Shown: positions 1 through 11,640 of the stretch, piece after piece
How the letters are laid out: each line of letters starts with the position of its first letter
Numbering within the stretch: the first letter of the stretch is position 1
From: Rhizophagus clarus
Lineage: Eukaryota; Glomeromycota; Glomeromycetes; Glomerales; Glomeraceae
Reading direction: 5' to 3'
Assembly (NCBI GenBank): GCA_015698045.1
Contig: BLAL01000356.1
Span: 1,302,001-1,366,000, forward strand
DNA length: 64,000 nucleotides
The notes under the pieces: model-generated
The model's database searches: none
What the model saw: only the letters and a program-made list of their open reading frames with translations
Told to the model about the DNA's origin: nothing
Made by a program: the position numbers and the translations under genes

Positions 1-1249
1 TATATACCACTTCGTATGCTAATGGAAATAATTAGATTTTTGATCGAGCAAAGAATATAATCGGCCAATCCACAAATATTGTCCAAATATAAAATATGTT
101 ATGGTGATTTTAACTGAGGATGGCACCTTAGAAGAATTAGGGAATACTTTATCATGTATCAACACTTGAGAATTTCTGATTTTATTAACTGAATTATTTC
201 CATTCACTTTATACAAAATTTGCATTCATTATGATCCTAAAGATTTTAATATAGATATTTATATTTGGAGACGTAAAGGTAAAAAACAATACAATTATAC
301 TATCGATATTGTGTAAGTGGAGTTATATTATATGATTATTACGATTGCTATAATGGTATTTGGGATTATTTGAAATTACTGAAATGACTGTAAAATAGAT
401 TATGTGGATTGGAAAATTTATTGTTGTTTATATTTAGAAATAACAATATATTTATATATATCTTATATAATACAAAAAATAATTATTTGCGAATGATGAT
501 TATTAGTAAGTTAACGAATTTTTAAAAATTAATTTATTGACGAGTATCTAATTATAAATATAAATAGTGACTGTTAAATTTATCGATTTGTATTATTGTA
601 TAAGACATTTATAGCAGATGAAATGGTTCGATATCGATATAATTATATATGTATTTTAGTTGCAAAGCCACATTATGAACGTAATTTTTGAATTTTTGTG
701 AGGACATGACTTTTCCTTAAATTTTATTAAGCCATTAACGAACTAAGCTAGTGTTTCCTTTTTTTTAACATTTTAACATACGATCGATTCCCTTCATTAA
801 TTTCATTTTACGTTTATAAATGTCTTTGTTTACGCCGCGCTTTTCTATATACTTAATTTTATTTAGTTATTTTTATTTATTTCTTTTTTTATCTACTTCA
901 AAGATATTCTAATACAATTAGAGAAATATAATGGTAATTAATTACCATACTATCATCGGAAATTGAGGCGGCATGTTTCGCAATTTTAGAACCTTATGAT
1001 TCATCCTACATGAAAAGAACTAAACACGAATTAGCACGGCTCATTCACTTCAGGTACCCAAATGATATGCAAACAGTGATCATTTGGACAAGTGGTCGTA
1101 CACCATAACCCAACTACCTTAGGGATAAGCATACACCTAAGGAGTGATCATATAGATATACTTCACCACCATCTATGATCCTTCGCAAAACTTAAAGGGC
1201 GCTTGGCAGATCAACTACTATATCAACAAGACGGTGAATTTGAATCTAA
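1..1249. other. Intergenic, no gene recognised
   Basis: I see no supportable gene. Most of the stretch is AT-rich with stops in all frames. Around 950-1270 base composition is clearly less AT-rich, and short open segments appear on the + strand separated by stops. This could be decayed coding sequence, but I do not recognise a family. Confidence 0.4.
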
Positions 1250-1934
1250 TGACTCATATATAGGTGAGAAATCACGAAAATTTGCTAGCGAACTAACCAT
1301 GTGACAAATTATGCGTGACAAATAATATTTTTACGCGCCTCAGTAAAAGTGAAAGGATGTTAAATTATCAAAGAACATTGTGATCTCATCACACTTTTTT
1401 ATAGTTTATGAGTCATTATGATATTAATAAATAAATATTTGCTATGCATGTCTCATATTGACTCACCCTGAATACATCGTGACTAATTATGAAATGAATC
1501 AGCGGCATAAAAACAATTAATTTGTCAGTAGAAAAAATGAAAAAAAAATGACTATAAATATGGTCTACATCTCATAAAAAGACGAGTCATTGTTACGCAA
1601 TTTTATAAAGGTTAATATCAACCATCTTAATATGAATCTTCCCTGACGATAATTTATCTTTAATAATGTAATTTATTAAAACTCCAAATTTTACGCGCCT
1701 CTGAAACTGACATTTGAGTTATAACAACTCAATATTATTGAAACTTGAAACTTTATATACATCGTGACTCAAGTTTACTCATAATGTAATATAAATTATG
1801 AGTCATGAAATTGACTCTGTGACTCACTGATTGTAAATTAGTTGTGTAACAATCAAAAAAAGACCACGTTACAAAATAAATTAAACAGTACATTTTTTAT
1901 ATTATTTACCTTTTAAATGATTCTACGTGAGTCA
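1250..1934. promoter_or_regulatory. Cluster of seven TGASTCA (Gcn4/AP-1-type) sites
   Basis: Exact TGACTCA or TGAGTCA heptamers lie at 1250, 1409, 1459, 1765, 1799, 1820 and 1928. Near matches also occur (for example CGAGTCA near 1583). This heptamer is the classical binding site of Gcn4/AP-1 bZIP factors. Given the AT-rich composition, seven in under 700 bp is far more than expected by chance. The block lies upstream of a TATA-like run (about 2044-2055) and of the exon-like tandem block at 2541, so it may be an old promoter. It could also be a decayed repeat whose unit contained the motif. Confidence 0.4.
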
Positions 1935-2079
1935 GAACCAGATCATCATTAAGTCACATTTTATCACGCTTAGTCAAATCGCATAATTATTATATTATTT
2001 TTTTGAAGTATCATAACAAGCCATTGATATGTATTCAGAAAGGTATATATATATACCCTCAAACTTTTTCAAACTTCAA

Positions 2080-2150
2080 AACTTTCTCTAAAAAAAAATA
2101 TAATCGTAACTTTCTCTAAAAAAATATAATCGTAAAAATATAATCGTAAA
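2080..2150. repeat. Short tandem repeat ending in ATATAATCGT
   Basis: A unit of about 26-28 bp (ACTTTCTCT, an A run, then ATATAATCGT) occurs at 2080 and 2108, and its 14-bp tail recurs at 2134. It follows a TATATATATATACCC stretch and a pyrimidine-rich strip. An ATG at 2224 opens only a 44-codon frame that I do not recognise. Confidence 0.6.
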
Positions 2151-2540
2151 AATCTATTCAAAGGAACAAAAAAAAAAAATCTTGACTCTTTTTATCCGTT
2201 AACAGTACAGTTAAAACACAATAATGAAACAAAAGTCCTTTACCCTCAAGATATGGAATATCAAAATAAATTTCGCAAAAATACTTTCACTTAAAAATTC
2301 GTACAATGACTTAACAGAGTTACCTCAGATTTTTTCTATCTCCAGCAAATATGAATGAACGTGAAGACATTACAAAGAAAAAGAAGAATAATAACACGGA
2401 TGCCTTTTCAAATTCAGTAGATGGACTTTCTCTCCTTTTAAATTAAAGTCACTCTACTAGCTGAGATATCCAATGATATGAAATGGACTGACAAATTAAG
2501 CATTTTGCAAACAAAAGAATACTCAGATTCAGAAAGAGCG

Positions 2541-3417
2541 AAAGGTGGGTATTTCTTCGATAGTCTTTAGCCAATACCATAGGTGTAACACGCTGTGTGC
2601 TGAAAGAAACTGGGTTTCTTGGAGGAGAGTTACCCTATGTACCTTGCTTTGAGCTTACCTTTGTTGACATACAAGACTACCCTTCTCAATTCCAGATCAC
2701 TATCATTACTACATCCAAGAAGAAAATTGGTTTACTGATTTCACCATGAATTTGGAGTTACTGACTTACAGCATAACATTGTGTAAAAAAGGTGGGTATT
2801 TCTTCGATAGTCTTTAGCCAATACCATAGGTGTAACACGCTGTGTGCTGAAAGAAACTGGGTTTCTTGGAGGAGAGTTACCCTATGTACCTTGCTTTGAG
2901 CTTACCTTTGTTGACATACAAGACTACCCTTCTCAATTCCAGATCACTATCATTATTACATCCAAGAAGAAAATCGGTTTTTTGATTTCACCATGAATTT
3001 AACATTATTAAAAAAGGTGGGTATTTCTTCGATAGTCTTTAGCCAATACCATAGGTGTAACACGCTGTGTGCTGAAAGAAACTGGGTTTCTTGGAGGAGA
3101 GTTACCCTATGTACCTTGCTTTGAGCTTACCTTTGTTGACATACAAGACTACCCTTCTCAATTCCAGATCACTATCATTACTACATCCAAGAAGAAAATC
3201 GGTTTACTGATTTCACCATGAATTTGAAGTTACTGACTTACAGCATAACATTGTGTAAAAAAGGTGGGTATTTCTTCGATAGTCTTTAGCCAATACCATA
3301 GGTGTAACACGCTGTGTGCTGAAAGAAACTGGGTTTCTTGGAGGAGAGTTACCCTATGTACCTTACTTTGAGCTTGCCTTTGTTGACATATAAGACTACC
3401 CTTCTCAATTCCAGATA
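2541..3417 (+). repeat. Four tandem copies of an exon-like block (225-247 bp period)
   Basis: Copies begin at 2541, 2788, 3013 and 3260 with AAAGGTGGGTATTTCTTCG. Periods are 247, 225 and 247 bp; the second copy lacks about 22 bp near its end. The first ~160 bp of each copy is almost identical. Every copy contains the same + strand open frame of about 45 codons, starting after a stop in GATAGTCT and containing the peptides TRCVLKETGFLGGE and VPCFELTFVDIQDY. In copies 1 and 3 the frame runs on a few codons to a TGA. In copy 4 it is cut by a stop (CAA to TAA at 3391). The conserved reading frame suggests that part of a gene was amplified. The family is not recognised. Confidence 0.75.
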
Positions 3418-3666
3418 ATGACCATGTTGGAGGGCTCGTTTAACCTTAAAGGAGTGGATGGAACCAAAGGGGTTGATATTCTTTTTTTGCGATAAAGAAT
3501 TGTAGGGCCAGAGGAATTGAAGCCTCCGGAATATGATGATGAAAAAGAGCGGAATCGGCTTCATTGGGAGTGCATATTATATCATATGGTCCAAGTGGTT
3601 CGACAAGATAAACCATTCAATTTTTTGTTTCACTCACAATATCAACTTCCGGATATGTGTAGTTGA
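3283..3666 (+). pseudogene. Decayed gene of unknown family continuing from repeat copy 4
   Basis: From 3283 one frame can be read for 127 codons to the TGA at 3664, interrupted only by TAA at 3391 and TAA at 3493. After the repeated part, the same frame enters unique sequence with protein-like peptides, including MLEGSFNLKGVDG, PPEYDDEKERNRLHWEC and QVVRQDKPFNFLF. This charged, aromatic-rich composition is unlike random AT-rich DNA. I therefore read it as a pseudogene whose first recognisable exon was duplicated into the four-copy array to its left. No domain is recognised, and no intact relative is present in the window. Confidence 0.45.
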
Positions 3667-3699
3667 AGTTAAAAATTCTTATCTGGAGTTATTAATACC

Positions 3700-3830
3700 G
3701 ATACCATTTTGCCGAAACCCATTTTACTGAAGTCATTTCACCCAAGAATGTTCATCGAAGAAATGTTTCTCCGAAAGTACATTTTGCCGAAGGTACAGTA
3801 CATTGCATTTCACTGAATTATCTTTTTCCT
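3700..3830. repeat. Remnant of an ATTTTGCCGAA-type repeat
   Basis: The motif ATTTTGCCGAA occurs at about 3709 and 3781, with variants such as CATTTCACCCAAGAA and CATTTCACTGAA between and after. The same style of repeated unit (ATTTCGCCGGAA, ATTTCACCGAAA) forms the inverted ends of the element at 43663-44179. This stretch is probably a degraded terminal part of the same family. Confidence 0.4.
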
Positions 3831-6360
3831 GATTGGATCCGACTTTTTTAAAGTTTTTGTTGATACAGGTGAGATTAAGTTTCCAAGAAGTGATTATATA
3901 CGAAAATATTTAACTAAAAATAAGTCCGTAAACTAGCTCTCGCCTCTCGGTCTGATAATTTATCAAACTTCAAAAATTTTGTACCCCCGAAAATTTTTAA
4001 ATCGGTAAACTTACTTCACTTACTTTCAATTATTAAAAACGAGTATTTGAAGAAACGAAATATGGGAATATGTATTAGAATGAAGTCTTGCACAAAATCA
4101 AAATCCTAAAACTCGATTTTACAATATTGTTTATCATATGCCAGGTTCTTTTTTTTTTTTTTTTTGTCATCAAAGGAATTCTCACAAGAAGTTCGTCCAT
4201 ATCGTTAAATCAACAACTTTATAAGATTTATTTGGAATCTGACGGCGTAACACCTCACGTCCTAGGAAAATTAAAATTAATGAAGTTATTTCAGTTGTTC
4301 ACTAATAGTTGATCCTGGAATCATATCTAACCAAATTTTTCTATAAATTTTAAAATATTAGATGAAGATGCGATTAGCCGGATGATACCAAAAAGAAATA
4401 GTGTTTGGAACGAATAGATTATTTCAAGACGGATAGATATATGGATATTAACGATAGCAATTTTAAAGAATTATACTTAACAATTTGTTTCATTTTTAAG
4501 AGGAAGTCGTATCGTTTCGTTACGGTATGTAAACGAATAAATTGGAAGGGATACTTTGTTATTATGACAGGGTGATCCAAAGTATAGCACAAAACTATGG
4601 ATAGAATAATGCAACAGGAATGTGTCTATGCATTACTCACTACTCTAATATTTTTATCATAATTTGAAAATTTAATTTAATAAGCACGGTACTTATTCGT
4701 TATTAGAATGGTACGAAAAAAATGTCCACTATTACAATAAGACGCGTCCAAAAGGATTCTAAAAAAAAGGGAAGAAGGGGAAAAGGAAGAAGGGGAAGGG
4801 AGAAGGCTCGAAATGGAAGAAAGGGAAGGGAAATATAATCTTGAGTAAAATTTTACATATGGATCTCTATAAATTTATCATTATAACCTTATTTCGGTCA
4901 TCAAGATGTCATTATAACGGGCGGCACTTGACTGCTACGGCACTTAAGCAGAAGTCCACTTTCGAAGATATATAGCCTTGGGGAGGGTTCTCGTACGATG
5001 GGCCTAGTCATCTATTCACAACCCTTTAAAGCCGTTCGTCAGCCCTCAATAAATTCTCGTACGTTGCTTTCGCGGTTTGCAGTCAAAATCTCTTCGGACT
5101 TAATAACGGCTTCCATTTTCCTAGTTTTAAAAAATTGTATTAAATACATTAGATAACTGGTAATGAATCTAACATAATAATAAGGATTTATATGTTCATT
5201 CAATTTTTTGCAAATAATATTTAGTAAGTAAACTTACTTTGTATGAAATTTTGGATCCAAAGTTGTCCTTTAACGTTCCGTTACATTCTTCTGTAAAGTA
5301 TTCCGTTCTGTAAAGAATTGTTTTTTTTAAGAAATTGTGAGAAATTGAGAAAGTTTGAGAGTATATATATATATAATTTTAAAAACCTTTCTGAATACTA
5401 ACGTCACGTTCTTGATCAGTGGCGAAAAAATGACTAATACAGTATGTTTTACACAAATTATTTTGGACATCATCTTATAAAGATAGTAATCAGATTGTAT
5501 ATGATATTTATACATTTTTTATAAAAGTATTATGTACACTCAGTTTTTACACGGTTTTTGCATTCTTTGACACAGTTTTTATATTCTATCATATTTTTTT
5601 AGAATATTTTATATTTTTAGAAAAAAAAATGATTTAATAAAAATCTAAACTCGAACCATTTTTGCTTCAATATTTTTGATTGCCTAATTAAAATGAAAAG
5701 GTGCTTGTTTTCCAGCTTTAAATTAGCGTTTTATTCAAAAGTTTGGTAAGCCTTTGGTTTTTGACTTGATAATTCCTTTTTATTCTAATTAGTAAAAATT
5801 GCTCTTTTTTTCGGTTGTCTTGTTGCTGTTGCTAATCACCAGCAGTTCTTATTTTGGATTTGTGACAATAATAAATTAGAAATAGTTACAAAATATACAA
5901 AACAAATTAAAGAAAAATCGTTTCATATATTTTATATTTTAACCACTTGAAAAAAGGACATAGTCTGTTATAAAATGAATGTGGTTTTAGGTTACAATTT
6001 GATAATATAAAAATGTAAATGAATGGTATGCGCAATAAATTTATTCCACATCTGGACATTGCATAAAACGTGTTTTTAAAAGTTGAAATATAGTTTATAT
6101 TATACAAAACAAAATGTATAATGATCAAACACTCCGGAAAAGAAATAAATAAAATTTATATATCATTATCGAGTAAGATTTCAGACCGCAAAGTCAGGTG
6201 GCTCAAATGATCGACTTGTGTGTAAAAACATTTAACAAATTTGGTTTAGTGTAATTGCATAAAAACAAATTGTAAAGATTTTTCTTTTTTCTCAATTTTC
6301 TGAATAAAACAAAAAACTTTTTTGCAACAAAAAACATATACGACAGTATTTATATACATT
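3831..6360. other. Intergenic, no gene recognised
   Basis: No gene is supported. A purine-only strip rich in GGGAAG occupies about 4766-4833. A GC-richer islet at about 4915-5115 has broken open frames on both strands and may be old coding sequence. The remainder is AT-rich with poly-T runs. The last ~200 bp before 6361 would be the promoter and 5' leader of the kinase-Sel1 gene; I see no clear core motif there. Confidence 0.4.
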
Positions 6361-8652
6361 ATGTCTGAAATTAATGAATGGGTTAATTGGGTTGAAGATG
6401 CTTTATCTAAAAAGCATATTAAACATTATGAATATAATTATTTTAGCAATATTCAAGAAATTGGTATTAGTAGTATTGGAAAAGTTTATCGCGCAAGTTG
6501 GAAAAATTCGGATCAATATGTTGCTTTAAAATCTCTCGTTAATCTTGATAATATTATCGTTAAAGAACTTGTTCGTGAGGTAATTGCAAAAAACTTATTT
6601 TATTCTTAATATGTTTTGCTCATATTTACATATTTACATATTTCTTAAAAAAAAAATTTATTAAATTATATTAGCTTGAATTTCAACGTGAAGTTGCTTT
6701 CCATAACAATATTATTAGCTTTTATGGGATTACCATTTCAGATCAAGGTATAAAACGATTACATATCTGTGTTATTGCAAATAATAATATAAAATAAAAT
6801 CAATTTTTTTTTACTTTTTTGATAGAAAACCAAAATGACAAAAAATATTTATTAGTAATGGAATACGCTGATGGCGGTTCCCTCAAAAATTATTTAAAAG
6901 AAAATTATAATAATCTTACTTGGACAGATAAATACAAACTCGCGTACCAGTTAGCTTGCGCTATAGCATTTTTACACGATGAAGGAATTGTACACCATGA
7001 TTTGGTAATTTAATTTATTGATTTTAAATATCATTTGTTTAAATTTGTTCATTACTTATTTAATTTACTAACTCATATTTTATTTATTAATTCTTATATA
7101 TAGAATTCCAATAATATATTAGTTCATCAGGGTACCATAAAATTGCCCGATTTTGGGTTGTCAAAAAAAATTGATGATGAATATGACGAACAATCAAATT
7201 TACCTAAAATCCCTTATATTGACCCAAAAAGGTTCAGTACAAGATCATATCCTCTAAATGAAAAGAGCAACGTATATAGTATTGGCGTGCTTTTATGGGA
7301 AATATCAAAAGGTCGACCGCCCTTTTATTCTGAAGGTGAATCATATGATAACAATTTGGCTATGCAAATTTTACAAGGGCTCAGAGAGAAAATTGTCCCT
7401 GATACTCCCGTTGATTATGTTAAGCTTTATACTGGTACGTATAACATTTTTATTTTAATTATGATTACTGTTTAAATGCATAAATCAGTTAAATACAACT
7501 TTTTTTTGTTTAGAATGTTGGGAAAATGAACCAGAGAATCGACCATATATACATAAGGTTGTTGAAAGATTAAAGTCAATGATTTCACAATCAAGTACAA
7601 CGCTTTATCAACAGCAGAATGAAAATCTTAATTTAACGGCCACTGAAACTACAGAATATACACAATCTACTTCATCAACTATTAGTCAAAATATTTTACA
7701 TGAAAGCGAATTAAACTTGAATATCAAAGAATTAGATTCAACAACATCAGCAATTGATAAACAAATGAATGATTTAAGTATGGAAGTCGACGAAATTACA
7801 AGTTTTATTTTCGAAATAACAAATAAAATGAATGATATAAATGAAAAATCGTCAAGAAAACAGAACATTTTTGATTATTTCAATAAGAATAATATGAAAT
7901 CACAAGAAATTTATAATTGGTTATTAAATAATCAAAATAATAATAATAATAATAGTAATTTAAATTCGATTTTTTTGTTTGGATATTTTAATTATTATGG
8001 AATTGAAACAAATGAAAATTATGATAAAGCATTTAAATCATTTATTAATGCTTCAGAAAAAAGTCATATTTTGGCACAATATTTTGTTGGTAAATGTTAT
8101 CAAAATGGTTATGGAATTATGAAAAATGAAGAATTGGCTTTTCAATATTTTGAAAAATTGGCTAATGATAATTATGCGATAGGACAATTAGATGTTGGTT
8201 ATTGTTATAATTTAGGAATAGGAATTAAAGTAGATTTAAAAAAGGCCATTTATTGGTATGAAAAATCAGCGAATAATGGAAATATAGTAGCTATATATAA
8301 ACTTGGTCAAAAGTATATAAACGGGATGGGCATTAATAAAGATTACAAAAAAGCTTTTGAATTGTTCGAGAAATCAGCCGAAGGAGGATATTTAGATGGA
8401 ATCGTAATGATAGGAGCTTGTTGTAGTGGTGGTATTGGAACTAATGTTGATTGGAAAAAAGCATTCGAATCTTTTCAGAAAGCTGCAAATTTAGGAAGTA
8501 TGATCGCTCAATATAATTTAGCTAATATGTATAAAAATGGTGAAGGTATTGAAAGAGATATAAGTAAAGCAATTTATTGGTTTAAAATATCTGCTGATCA
8601 AGGGTATTCTAACGCTCAAAAACAATTGGAAAAATTAATGAAGAATGAGTAA
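6361..8652 (+). CDS. TKL-type kinase with Sel1 repeats, possible pseudokinase
   Basis: Five exons: 6361-6579, 6675-6747, 6826-7004, 7104-7434 and 7514-8652. Joined they give 646 residues with no internal stop. The ATG at 6361 is chosen because MS-INEWVNW aligns with the other family members. Residues ~30-285 form a protein kinase domain: Lys57 (VALKS), Asp156 in the catalytic loop, DFG at 173-175 and the family-specific PYIDPK segment. Residues ~420-646 form six Sel1 repeats plus a partial seventh, an alpha-solenoid used for protein contacts. The glycine loop is damaged (G35-I-S-S-I-G40, where two relatives have GxGGFG), HRD reads HHD (154-156), and the Ala before DFG is Pro172. Binding of ATP may therefore be weak or lost, although splice sites and frame are intact. 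All four introns match those of the copy at 13107-15414. A cytoplasmic signalling or scaffold role is inferred from the family. Confidence 0.85.
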
Positions 8653-9159
8653 TTTAATTTATATAATTTTCACAACACCTCGAAAATCTTATATAATCCT
8701 GTGACGTGATCTCATTGTTAATCAAACAAATTCTGTCATGTTCAAGTATCAGCAGAAATGAAAGTATTGGTCAACTCAAGAAATTTAGGAAAAAAATTCG
8801 ATGATAATGAAATAATAAACTTATACTTCATGATAGCGATCACTTTTTGGTGTGAACTTGAAATTGCGAGGAGTTGAGTGCCTTCGTGTTTTTTTTTTTT
8901 TTTGACATTTGGCCACGATACACTTTTACCTCTCGTGAATATTATTGTAGATCTTGCGGAGGGTAGACTTTTCAACTCTTGGTTGTGTTGCTCGATTTGG
9001 TTCTTGGAATTTAGTCCTTAGCCACATCTCTTGATCCTTGGCTATCTTATTAGGATTTGATTGTGTTTTTTCTTGATCTTGCTTGATCTTTTTTAAATTC
9101 ATAATATTAACAAATTTATAGCCGTATAGGTTTATCACAAAGTAAACCGCAGCATTATT
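8653..9159. other. Intergenic with an unrecognised minus-strand open frame
   Basis: A 70-codon frame lies on the minus strand at 8926-9138. It is charged (for example KKIKQDQEKTQSN and PRVEKSTLRKIYNN) and ends in a stop before a poly-T run. Its composition is more protein-like than the surrounding DNA. It has no recognisable domain and no convincing promoter or splice sites, so I treat it as a possible decayed fragment and not as a gene. Confidence 0.25.
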
Positions 9160-11200
9160 TAGTAGGTATTCTGATTTATTAATAGTAATAATATAATTAA
9201 CCTTTTAGAGAATTAAAATCAATATTTAACAAATCATATTAAATTTTTTATACAAAATAAATTATATTCTTGTCTTTTTATACCAATAAAAAAAACACTA
9301 TTTGAACTTTACATTTTTTTATTATATAGAAATTTATATTTACATATTTACTTTATTAATAAAAACTATTGCATAGTAATTTTATAAACCTAGTATATTA
9401 AAATAGAATTTATTATATAAAGCAAAATACTATACTATTATACTATTTATTTTACTACAGTATTATTTGATAGGCTTTTAATAGTAATTAAAAAATTCAT
9501 ATTTTATAATTTATATATTAATAATTAATTATTTTTAAAATATTTATTTTTTAATATAAACTATATATAATAATTAGTTATATACTAAAAAAAGAATTTT
9601 TTTATTTTTAATACAAATAATTTAAATCTTTATATCTTTTTTTAAAATATTAAAGCAATAAAAAATTTACACTTTGAATTGTTATATTTATTCATACTTA
9701 ATAAAAGTAGATTATTATAAAATTTTTAAAAATTTTTTTTTTTAAAAATTATATAAAATAAAATAAACTATTTAGTAGTATTATATATATAATAAAACTT
9801 AGTAAAATGCAAAAACAATTATAATAAAAATTTATTGCATTATTATAAAAGAAATTATTAATAATAAAATAATATATATTTTAAATAAAATAATTATATA
9901 TTCTTAAAAATCAAAAATTTTGGACTTCATATTCAACTTTTTTTTATATTGTAAAATATAATAAACTGAAATATAAAAATATAAAAATTTTTTAATTTTA
10001 TTTTAAATTATTGAATTATTAATTTGAATCTATTAACTATAATATTACATTATTAATTTAAAGAATAATTTAAAATTGAAGTTATTTGAAAATAAATTAT
10101 AAATACTTAAATCAAAATGAAATTAATTATTACAATCAATTTTTTATTAAAATTTTCTGAAAATATAATATTATTTTACAAAAAAAAAAATATATAGTAT
10201 TAGTATATAAAATTATTAGGTTAAAATAATAATTTCAATGTTTTATTTACAGTAATTAATAATTTATTTAATTTATTTTTTTTAAAAATTTTTATAAAAT
10301 AATTAATTATATTATCATTAATAAAAAAAAATTAAAATGTAAAATATTAAAACTAATATAGAATTTCCAAAATAAATTTAAAATAAAACATAACTATCAA
10401 TAATTTAATTTTATTATACAAATTTAATAATTAATAAAATAAATATTAATAATTATTAAATAATATATTTGTATTTATGAAGAATTATATTAAAAATTAA
10501 ATAAAATTAATATTACTTTTATAATTATTTTTACATTAGTAAATTTAGAATTAGTTTTTTTGCTTATATATTTTTAAAAATAATATATTTTATGAAATAT
10601 AAATTATATATATATATATTTTCAATACAATTTTATATTATTTATAAATAGTTTAATTTATAAATTTTTTTTTTTTATTTTACTTAAAATTATAATTATA
10701 CAATCTTTAATATATTACAATTTAATAATTAAATAAATTATTATTATTAATTAATTAAATAATATTAAGAATAGTATTATTTGTTTTAAAATATTTTAAA
10801 AGAATTTAAATATATTATTTTTATTATTAATTAATTTTGCTAAAAAAAATATTCAAATATCAATTATACATTTATATTCTTCTTATTATACTTTTTTTGT
10901 TATACTAATTATATAATAATATAAATAAAAATATGATTTATACTAATATTTTAATTTAATGAAAAAATAAAATAAAAATAAAATGAAGTTAATTGAAAAA
11001 TTATAAAAATCATTATAATTTGTTTATTATAATTTAAAGAAAAAAATTGTTTTTTTATAAAATATATATATATATTTTTTTATAAATAAATATAAAGATG
11101 AAATTTTAAGATTATTATGTATTTATGAAAAGAAATTATTGCAATCAAGAGATAAGCTTTTTTTTATTAGAAATTTTTTAAAAATTGTCATCATATAAGC
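9160..11200. other. 2-kb island of almost pure A/T
   Basis: For about 2 kb, G and C are rare: many 60-base lines contain only three to eight, against roughly 12-18 in nearby intergenic DNA. The sequence is built from A runs, T runs and TAATAT-type words with no clear tandem period. No open frame of useful length exists on either strand. The borders are fairly sharp, near 9160 on the left and about 11180 on the right, where GCAGGTGATG returns to normal composition. It lies between two convergent kinase-Sel1 genes. Confidence 0.75.
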
Positions 11201-11310
11201 AGGTGATGTATATTCACGTGATAAATATCACATCTAGCTTTTCGTTATGGCCGGTTAATTTATTTGTCACCTATGTGGTGTCACATTAGATGTCATGCAT
11301 TATACAATAA

Positions 11311-11640
11311 CTATTGAAAATAATCTCCATCTTTGGACTCGTTATCATCATCTTCGGTATCATCATCTTCTTCGGGCTCATCATCATATTCGGACCCATC
11401 GGACTTGTGAATTGATGTTTTTGACCTGACGCAAATAGAATAAATTTAAGCGAAAGTGACATGCATCTATGATTAACTCGCATTGATAGTACAATACATT
11501 TCAGTGAATTCTTCAAGGTGCATGGAAAATAAAACTTTGTCAAGCTCTCCACTTTTCCATTGGACATCAACGTTTCACCAAAAATTGATAACAGCGTTCT
11601 TTCTATTGAAGTGAAAAGACGTAAGTCGAAGGCAATCAAA
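11311..11640 (-). pseudogene. Possible decayed gene with an acidic C-terminal tail
   Basis: On the minus strand, a frame open from 11445 to the TAG at 11311 encodes an acidic tail (SDGSEYDDEPEEDDDTEDDD). Just upstream, in another frame, 11640-11450 reads protein-like text such as FDLRLFTSIERTLLSIFGE and NGKVESLTKFYFPC. A CAG at about 11430 could be a splice acceptor joining the two. The family is not recognised. No clear start is visible, and further upstream only broken frames are seen, so this is a tentative gene remnant. Confidence 0.3.

Noticed and set aside
6322..6360. Upstream non-ATG extension of the kinase gene
   Set aside because: The extension begins with TTG, and the paralogues align from the ATG at 6361.
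9160..11200. Mitochondrial DNA insertion
   Set aside because: AT content would fit, but no rRNA, tRNA or mitochondrial gene fragment is readable, so there is no positive evidence.
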